This document shows, in pieces, positions 58,135 through 64,000 of a stretch of DNA of 64,000 nt. Origin of the DNA: Polaribacter tangerinus. GTDB taxonomy: Bacteria > Bacteroidota > Bacteroidia > Flavobacteriales > Flavobacteriaceae. The stretch covers positions 1,240,001 to 1,304,000 of the forward strand of contig NZ_CP150668.1 of assembly GCF_038024095.1 (NCBI RefSeq). The letters are read 5' to 3'. Under the pieces are notes generated by a model. That model had not been told where the DNA came from. It did no database searches and was given only the letters and a program-made list of their open reading frames with translations. The position numbers were made by a program, and so were the translations under genes. Each line of letters starts with the position of its first letter. Positions within the stretch are counted from its first letter, which is position 1.

Positions 58135-58142
58135 TATCTTTG
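58135..58142 (+). promoter_or_regulatory. TAnnTTTG box of der, deciding its start codon
   Basis: TATCTTTG lies downstream of an in-frame ATG at 58124 and 17 bases before the ATG at 58160. Transcription would begin after 58124, so the second ATG is the true start. Confidence 0.7.
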
Positions 58143-58159
58143 CAAAAAATTTATCAAAG

Positions 58160-59470
58160 ATGAATAGCATAGTTGCCATTGTTGGAAGACCAAATGTAGG
58201 AAAATCGACACTTTTTAATAGACTAGTACAGCGTAGAGAAGCTATTGTAGATTCTGTGAGTGGTGTTACAAGAGACAGACATTATGGAAAATCTGATTGG
58301 AATGGAAAAGATTTTTCTGTAATTGATACTGGTGGATATAGTATTGGTTCTGATGATATTTTTGAAGAAGAAATAAGAAAGCAGGTAAATTTAGCAATTG
58401 AAGAGGCAGATATTATTGTTTTTGTGGTCGATGTAGAAGAAGGTATTACGCCAATGGATGCCGAAGTTGCTAAAATTCTTAGAAAAGTAAAAAAACCAAT
58501 TTTTGTTACTGTTAATAAAGTAGACAATGCAATGCGTGCTGCAAATGCTGTAGAATTTTATAATTTAGGTTTGGGAGATTACCATACTATTTCTTCTATT
58601 AATGGTAGTGGAACTGGAGATTTATTAGATGCGATTTCAGAGAAAATGCCAGCTCCTGAAGAGGTAGATTTAACAGCTGAAGAATTGCCAAGGTTTGCCG
58701 TTGTTGGAAGACCAAATGCAGGAAAATCTTCATTTATTAATGCATTAATAGGAGAAGATAGAAATATTGTTACAGATATTGCTGGAACCACAAGAGACTC
58801 TATAGATACAAAATACAATCGTTTTGGTTTTGATTTTAATTTGGTAGATACTGCTGGTATCCGAAAAAAGTCGAAAGTTAAAGAAGATTTAGAGTTTTAC
58901 TCGGTTATGCGTGCAGTAAGAACTATTGAATACTCTGATGTAATAATTTTGGTTGTAGATGCAACAAGAGGCTTCGAAGGACAAGATCAAAATATATTTT
59001 GGCTTGCAGAAAAAAATAGAAAAGGCGTAGTAATTCTTATTAATAAATGGGATTTAGTTGAAAAAGAAACCAACACAATGAGAGATTACGAGGCAAAAGT
59101 AAAAGAACAAATTGCTCCTTTTACAGATGTGCCAATTGTATTTATTTCTGCTTTAACAAAACAACGATTGTTTAAAGCAATTGAAACAGCTGTAGCCGTA
59201 TTTGAAAACAGAAAAACTAAAATTGCTACAAGTAAGTTTAATGATACGATGCTAGAAATTGTTAAAAACTATCCGCCACCGGCCATAAAAGGAAAGTTTG
59301 TAAAAATTAAATACTGTATGCAATTACCTACGCAAACACCACAATTTGCTTTTTTCTGTAACTTACCACAATACGTTAGAGACCCTTATAAAAGATATGT
59401 AGAAAATAAACTACGTGAAATTTATAACTTCTCAGGGGTACCTATTACCATTTATTTTAGACAAAAATAA
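58160..59470 (+). CDS. der: Ribosome biogenesis GTPase Der (EngA)
   Basis: Tandem-GTPase protein required for 50S ribosomal subunit assembly. From ATG 58160 the chain is 436 residues, the Bacteroidetes norm. First G domain: GRPNVGKS (9-16), DTGG, NKVD. Second: [23 protein letters not shown]. The C-terminal KH-like domain ends with [13 protein letters not shown], a typical Der end. The longer start at 58124 adds 12 residues that are not family-like and lies upstream of the promoter box. Confidence 0.97.
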   Translation: MNSIVAIVGRPNVGKSTLFNRLVQRREAIVDSVSGVTRDRHYGKSDWNGKDFSVIDTGGYSIGSDDIFEEEIRKQVNLAIEEADIIVFVVDVEEGITPMDAEVAKILRKVKKPIFVTVNKVDNAMRAANAVEFYNLGLGDYHTISSINGSGTGDLLDAISEKMPAPEEVDLTAEELPRFAVVGRPNAGKSSFINALIGEDRNIVTDIAGTTRDSIDTKYNRFGFDFNLVDTAGIRKKSKVKEDLEFYSVMRAVRTIEYSDVIILVVDATRGFEGQDQNIFWLAEKNRKGVVILINKWDLVEKETNTMRDYEAKVKEQIAPFTDVPIVFISALTKQRLFKAIETAVAVFENRKTKIATSKFNDTMLEIVKNYPPPAIKGKFVKIKYCMQLPTQTPQFAFFCNLPQYVRDPYKRYVENKLREIYNFSGVPITIYFRQK

Positions 59471-59489
59471 TATCCTCTTACAATAAATT

Positions 59490-59528
59490 AACAACAGTCA
59501 ACTAAATTTAGTTGACTGTTGTTTTTTT
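59490..59528 (+). terminator. Strong intrinsic terminator after der
   Basis: AACAACAGTCAACTAAA pairs perfectly with TTTAGTTGACTGTTGTT with almost no loop, followed by seven T. The long stem may also work from the other strand, though no leftward gene needs it. Confidence 0.95.
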
Positions 59529-59653
59529 AAAAAGGTTGAAATTAATAATCGTATTTCATATATTTTTTAATCCTACAAATAAGTTGTATTTTTAAAATCG
59601 TCTAAGAAATAACTTGGTTAAAAACACCTATTTCTTTCACCGATAAATTCCTT

Positions 59654-61210
59654 ATGAAATTAAATATAAAAAATACATTTACAACAGAACTTCCAGCAGA
59701 TAAAAATACAGAAAACACAAGGCGACAAGTAAAAAATGCTGTGTTTTCTTATGTACAACCAAAAAAAACATCAAAGCCAACCTTACTTCATGTTTCCGAT
59801 GAAATGGCTAATAGTCTTGGTATTTCAAGAGAAGACACAAAAACCGATTTTTTTAAAAATATAGTTACTGGAAATTTAATATATCCTAAAACAACACCAT
59901 ATGCAATGTGTTATGCAGGGCATCAATTTGGCAATTGGGCAGGACAATTAGGAGACGGAAGAGCTATCAATTTATTTGAAGTTGAGCACAAAAAATCTCT
60001 ATGGAAAGTTCAATTAAAAGGAGCTGGAGAAACACCGTATTCTAGAAATGCCGATGGACTGGCGGTATTACGCTCATCTATAAGAGAGTATTTATGTAGC
60101 GAAGCAATGCATTATTTAGGCATACCAACCACGCGCGCATTATCTTTAAGCTTAACAGGTGATAAAGTACTTCGAGATGTGCTGTATAATGGAAATCCGG
60201 CATACGAAAAAGGAGCAATTGTAGCCAGAGTGTCTCCTTCTTTTTTGCGTTTTGGAAACTTCGAAATTTTTGCAGCTAGAAACGATATTAAAAACTTAAA
60301 AATACTTACCGATTATACCATTAAACATCACTTTAGTTATTTAGGGAAACCATCTAAAGAGACTTATATAAAATTCTTTAAAGAAGTCACCAACAAAACA
60401 CTTTCTATGATAGTTAATTGGCAACGTGTTGGCTTTGTTCATGGTGTTATGAATACAGATAATATGTCCGTTTTAGGGTATACTATAGATTATGGCCCTT
60501 ACGGATGGTTAGAAGGTTTTGATTTCGGATGGACACCCAATACAACAGATCGTCAAAATAAAAGATATCGCTTTGGAAATCAACCAAATATTGGGCTTTG
60601 GAACTTGTATCAACTAGCAAATGCTTTGTATCCTTTGGTGGAAGATGCAAAACCGTTTGAGGAAATTTTAGCACATTATAGAATCGATTTTGAACAACAA
60701 TCTTTTAAAATGATGAAAGCAAAAATAGGCTTGTTTACCGAAGGTATTAATGACATACAATTGATTCGAGAATTAGAAGATTGCTTACAATTAATTGAAA
60801 CAGACATGACAATTTTCTTTAGAAACCTAAGCGATTTTGAGGAAGTGTTTACTGCAATTGAACTCCTTGAAGAGGCTATTTATTTTCCTAATGAGTTAAA
60901 AAAAGAATACAGAGAAAAATGGCAATCTTGGTTCGAACTATATGCTAAAAGGCTTTTAAAAGAAAAGGCATCTGATAAGGAAAGAAAAGAAAAAATGGAC
61001 TCTGTAAATCCGAAATATGTACTTCGAAACTATATGGCACAACTAGCCATAGAAGCTGCTAATAAAGAAGATTACAGTTTAATAGATACACTATTTGAAC
61101 TATTGAAAAAACCCTATGAAAATCAGCCTGAAAATGAAAAATGGTTTGCAAAAAGACCTGAATGGGCTAGAAATAAAATAGGTTGCTCAATGCTATCTTG
61201 TAGTTCTTAA
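59654..61210 (+). CDS. selO: Protein adenylyltransferase SelO (YdiU family)
   Basis: Pseudokinase-fold enzyme that transfers AMP to Ser/Thr/Tyr of target proteins, implicated in redox homeostasis. Family blocks: YAMCYAGHQFGNWAGQLGDG, VQLKGAGETPYSRNADG, LRSSIREYLCSEAMHYLGIP, GVMNTDNMSVLGYTIDYGP (catalytic loop and metal-binding Asn/Asp) and WARNKIGCSMLSCSS at the end. The C-terminal Cys (Cys516) corresponds to the position that is selenocysteine in some eukaryotic SelO. Length 518 is typical. It heads a tight operon with an aldo/keto reductase, MsrA and an OsmC fusion. Confidence 0.96.
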   Translation: MKLNIKNTFTTELPADKNTENTRRQVKNAVFSYVQPKKTSKPTLLHVSDEMANSLGISREDTKTDFFKNIVTGNLIYPKTTPYAMCYAGHQFGNWAGQLGDGRAINLFEVEHKKSLWKVQLKGAGETPYSRNADGLAVLRSSIREYLCSEAMHYLGIPTTRALSLSLTGDKVLRDVLYNGNPAYEKGAIVARVSPSFLRFGNFEIFAARNDIKNLKILTDYTIKHHFSYLGKPSKETYIKFFKEVTNKTLSMIVNWQRVGFVHGVMNTDNMSVLGYTIDYGPYGWLEGFDFGWTPNTTDRQNKRYRFGNQPNIGLWNLYQLANALYPLVEDAKPFEEILAHYRIDFEQQSFKMMKAKIGLFTEGINDIQLIRELEDCLQLIETDMTIFFRNLSDFEEVFTAIELLEEAIYFPNELKKEYREKWQSWFELYAKRLLKEKASDKERKEKMDSVNPKYVLRNYMAQLAIEAANKEDYSLIDTLFELLKKPYENQPENEKWFAKRPEWARNKIGCSMLSCSS

Positions 61211-61222
61211 AAAATAAAATAA

Positions 61223-62170
61223 ATGATAGAATTAGGCTTAGGAACTGCAGCAATTGGCAGGCCACAATACATAAATATTAAAACAGAAAACAATATTCCT
61301 TTAAGTTTAAATGCTTTTAAAGAACAAGGTTTTGCTGTATTAGAAAATGCCTATAAGTTAGGTATTCGATATTTTGATACCGCACCGGGCTACGGACTAG
61401 CAGAAGAATTAGTATTAGAATGGGTGCAAACTAAAAATGATAAAAACATAGAAATTGGAACAAAATGGGGTTATACCTATACTGCAAAGTTTAATTCAAC
61501 TGCCAAAATTCATGAAGTTAAAGAGCATAGTTTACAAAAACTGAAAGCGCAATGGGCTATTTCTAAAAAAATGCTTCCCTACTTAAAAGTGTATCAAATA
61601 CACTCCGCTACATTAGAAACTAAAGTTTTAGAAAATACAGAAATCTTAAATTATTTAGCAAATTTAAAAGAAAAATATCAACTTCAAATAGGAATTACCA
61701 CCACTGGAAAAAATCAAATAGAAGTACTAAAAAAAGCCTTAGATATAAAAGTTAATAATATCTATTTATTTGATGTTTTTCAAATTACTTATAATTTACT
61801 AGAGCAAAGTTTGTCTGAAATTTCTGAGGAATTATTACGACAAAACAAACAAATTATAATAAAAGAAGCGCTAGCAAACGGACGCATTTTTAGAAATGAA
61901 AACTACCAGCACTACAAAGAAATGTATGATTATTTAGAAAAAGTAGCACAAAAATATAAGGTTGGGGTTGATGCCATTGCACTAAAGTATTGCTCACAAA
62001 CAATACCTAATAGTACAGTTTTAAGTGGTGCTAGTACCGAAAACCAACTTAAAGAAAACAAAAAATTATTAAATATCTCGTTAACTAAAGATGAAATAAA
62101 TTGCTTGAACAAGTTTAAAGTAACTGCTGACTTTTATTGGAATGAAAGAAAAAAACTAATATGGAATTAA
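61223..62170 (+). CDS. Aldo/keto reductase
   Basis: NAD(P)H-dependent reductase of a TIM-barrel fold. The catalytic tetrad is visible: Asp52 and Tyr57 (YFDTAPGYG), Lys81 (GTKWGY) and His127 (VYQIHSA). The C-terminal cofactor region is represented by VDAIALKYCSQTIPNSTVLSGAS. Length 315 is normal. Substrate is unknown. It starts 12 bp after selO and overlaps the next gene by 10 bp, so it is in the same operon. Confidence 0.93.
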   Translation: MIELGLGTAAIGRPQYINIKTENNIPLSLNAFKEQGFAVLENAYKLGIRYFDTAPGYGLAEELVLEWVQTKNDKNIEIGTKWGYTYTAKFNSTAKIHEVKEHSLQKLKAQWAISKKMLPYLKVYQIHSATLETKVLENTEILNYLANLKEKYQLQIGITTTGKNQIEVLKKALDIKVNNIYLFDVFQITYNLLEQSLSEISEELLRQNKQIIIKEALANGRIFRNENYQHYKEMYDYLEKVAQKYKVGVDAIALKYCSQTIPNSTVLSGASTENQLKENKKLLNISLTKDEINCLNKFKVTADFYWNERKKLIWN

Positions 62171-62667
62171 AAAAAATTGCTTTTGGTGGTGGTTGTCATT
62201 GGTGTACAGAAGCTGTTTTTCAATCTTTAAAAGGGGTAGAAGATGTAAAACAAGGGTTTATAGCATCTGAAGGAAAAAACAATACTTTTTCTGAAGCTGT
62301 AATAGTAAGCTTTACCTCTGAAATAGAACTTGAAGTATTGGTAGAAATACATCTAAGAACCCATAAAAGTACCAGTAAACACACTATGCGTAAAAAATAT
62401 AGATCGGCAGTTTATTATTTTACAGCAGCACAAAAAGAACAATGTTTACATGTTTTACAAGAATTACAAAATAAATTCGATGCTAAAATAATTACAGAAA
62501 TATTAGCTTTTAAAGAATTTAAACCCTCTAACGAAGCTTTTCAGAACTATTATTTAAAAAATCCTAAAAAACCATTTTGTGAAACGTACATCAATCCGAA
62601 GTTAAAGTTACTACTCAATACATTTTCTAACCACGTAAATGTGTCAAAAATATCAAACACAATTTAA
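62161..62667 (+). CDS. Divergent peptide-methionine (S)-sulfoxide reductase MsrA
   Basis: MsrA repairs oxidised methionine. The active-site motif is GGGCHWCTEAVF with catalytic Cys12, a second Cys15 and Glu17. The His in place of the usual Phe (GCFWC) is unusual. The standard GYxGG stretch is replaced by GFIASEGKNN, and the normal DxGxQYRS by TMRKKYRS. Overall order, YRSAVYYF and length 168 fit MsrA. It overlaps the aldo/keto reductase by 10 bp and is followed by the OsmC fusion after 27 bp. Activity on the common substrate should not be assumed; it may be a specialised paralogue. Confidence 0.8.
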   Translation: MELKKIAFGGGCHWCTEAVFQSLKGVEDVKQGFIASEGKNNTFSEAVIVSFTSEIELEVLVEIHLRTHKSTSKHTMRKKYRSAVYYFTAAQKEQCLHVLQELQNKFDAKIITEILAFKEFKPSNEAFQNYYLKNPKKPFCETYINPKLKLLLNTFSNHVNVSKISNTI

Positions 62668-62694
62668 TTAACTAAAATCAACTAAAACTCTCTT

Positions 62695-63915
62695 ATGAAT
62701 ACCCTAAAACTAGAAATAAAAAATAAAAAAGGATTAAAGCTTCAAGCATATTTAGAATTACCAGCAAATCGAAAACCCAATAACTTTGCAATTTTTGCAC
62801 ATTGCTTTTCGTGTAATAGCAATTTTACTGCAGTAAAAAATATTACTCGGTCATTAGCCAAACACGGTTTTGGTGTTTTACGATTCGACTTTACTGGTCT
62901 TGGAAAAAGTGAAGGTGAATTTGCAGAAAGTCATTTTTCGGCAAATGTAGAAGATTTACTAGCAGTAAACGAATACCTAACAAAACAATACCAAGCACCA
63001 ACATTACTTATTGGTCATTCACTTGGTGGTGCTGCTGTAATTGTAGCTGCCTCAAAATTAAAAAATATAAAAGCTGTGGCCACTATTGGTGCTCCAGCAA
63101 CCGTAAACCATGTTACACATTTATTTTCTCATGCCATAGAGGAAGTTGCAGAAAAAGGAGAGGTTGAAGTTCGAATTGGTGGAAGACCTTTTAAAATTAA
63201 TAATGATTTTGTGGCAGATTTTAGTAAAACAGATTTACCTAGCATTACCAAAAAATTAAGAAAACCTCTGCTAGTTATGCACGCTCCTTTTGATAAAATT
63301 GTAGGTATAGAAAACGCTCATGAAATTTACCATAACGCCATACACCCAAAAAGTTTTATTAGTTTAGACGATGCAGACCATTTACTTTCTAGTTCGTCAG
63401 ATAGCTTATACGTTGGAAATATGATTGGTGCATGGGTAGAAAAATACTTCGATAAACAAGAAAATAAAATGTTGCAAACAGAAGGAGAACAATTAGTAGC
63501 ACATTTAAATATACTCGAAGACAATTTTACAACTTCTATACAAACCAAAAAACACTCATTCATTGCAGATGAACCTGGCTCTGTTGGTGGAGATGATTTT
63601 GGCCCCTCACCATACGAATACTTAAATGCTGGTTTAGCAGCCTGTACTGCAATGACCTTAAAACTCTATGCCCAAAGAAAAAAATGGGACTTGCAAGAAG
63701 TTTTTGTATACATTAGTCATTCAAAAAAACATAGTGATGATTTAAATATTGAAGTAGAATCGCCAAAATATTTAGATTTAATTGATAAAAAATTATCATT
63801 TATTGGTAATTTAGACGCCAAACAAAAACAACGATTAAAAGAAATTGCCTCTCGATGCCCAGTTCACAGAACACTGCAAAATGATGTAATTATAGAAACA
63901 GCAATTATTAAATAA
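62695..63915 (+). CDS. Alpha/beta hydrolase fused to OsmC peroxide-reductase domain
   Basis: Two-domain protein. Residues 1-250 are an alpha/beta hydrolase with the nucleophile elbow GHSLGG (Ser109), [10 protein letters not shown] and the C-terminal His in DDADHLL. Residues about 265-406 are an OsmC/Ohr-type domain with the two redox cysteines Cys317 ([10 protein letters not shown]) and Cys388 (SRCPVHRTL), which reduce organic peroxides. This fusion is known in bacteria. The operon context (SelO, aldo/keto reductase, MsrA) supports detoxification of oxidised lipid or other peroxides; the hydrolase substrate is unknown. Confidence 0.93.
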   Translation: MNTLKLEIKNKKGLKLQAYLELPANRKPNNFAIFAHCFSCNSNFTAVKNITRSLAKHGFGVLRFDFTGLGKSEGEFAESHFSANVEDLLAVNEYLTKQYQAPTLLIGHSLGGAAVIVAASKLKNIKAVATIGAPATVNHVTHLFSHAIEEVAEKGEVEVRIGGRPFKINNDFVADFSKTDLPSITKKLRKPLLVMHAPFDKIVGIENAHEIYHNAIHPKSFISLDDADHLLSSSSDSLYVGNMIGAWVEKYFDKQENKMLQTEGEQLVAHLNILEDNFTTSIQTKKHSFIADEPGSVGGDDFGPSPYEYLNAGLAACTAMTLKLYAQRKKWDLQEVFVYISHSKKHSDDLNIEVESPKYLDLIDKKLSFIGNLDAKQKQRLKEIASRCPVHRTLQNDVIIETAIIK

Positions 63916-63931
63916 CTAAAAATTAACTAAC

Positions 63932-64000
63932 ATGAGTCTTATTAAAAACATTAAAAATTATTTTAACGCAAAAGCTAATGGCGAAAAAAACCAGAAAGCT
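63932..64000 (+). CDS. Partial gene cut by the window end
   Basis: ATG 63932 opens a frame of 23 codons (MSLIKNIKNYFNAKANGEKN...) that runs out of the window. It follows the OsmC fusion by 16 bp and probably continues the same operon. Too short to assign. Confidence 0.6.
   Translation, partial: MSLIKNIKNYFNAKANGEKNQKA

Noticed and set aside
58124..58159. Upstream in-frame ATG as start of der
   Set aside because: It precedes the TAnnTTTG box at 58135-58142 and adds 12 residues that are not Der-like; ATG 58160 gives a standard start.

Overview
The window comes from a low-GC marine Flavobacteriia chromosome (Bacteroidetes; Polaribacter-like in character, genus not provable from this sequence). 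The evidence is the Bacteroidetes promoter box TAnnTTTG, SusC/SusD and hybrid two-component (HTCS) proteins, several type IX secretion (T9SS) sorting domains, a PorP/SprF protein and a giant gliding-type adhesin.

Region 1 (42-23954) is a polysaccharide utilisation locus. Leftward, an HTCS sensor-regulator heads an operon with three S1 sulfatases, all lipoproteins. Rightward run a T9SS beta-helix protein, a 56-residue leader-like peptide, a GH110-type alpha-1,3-galactosidase, SusC, SusD, another T9SS surface protein and two further beta-helix proteins. These last two share the GH110 aspartate signature. The likely substrate is a sulfated polysaccharide with alpha-1,3-linked galactose: sulfatases desulfate, GH110-like enzymes cleave galactose, SusCD imports and the HTCS senses. 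A pair of direct repeats 21 bp apart lies upstream of the rightward promoter.

Region 2 (24012-27663) is an accessory scar. It holds an ECF sigma factor without anti-sigma, a chimeric ORF joining the front of an McrB-type GTPase to the back of a type I specificity subunit (HsdS), the remaining half of that HsdS in a shifted frame, and a 545-bp gene-free stretch with four short direct repeats and an orphan promoter.

Region 3 (27664-55207) has a small membrane protein, the initiator tRNA-fMet, a 2146-residue NHL/Ig-like T9SS protein, Era GTPase, a PorP/SprF protein and a 6112-residue adhesin with a T9SS type B C-terminus.

Region 4 (55396-64000) has a TlpA-like thioredoxin protein, a small membrane protein, a SIMPL-domain protein, Der GTPase and a compact redox-repair operon: SelO, aldo/keto reductase, divergent MsrA and a hydrolase-OsmC fusion, followed by a gene cut by the window end. 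No CRISPR array, rRNA, intact transposase or intact integrase was seen.
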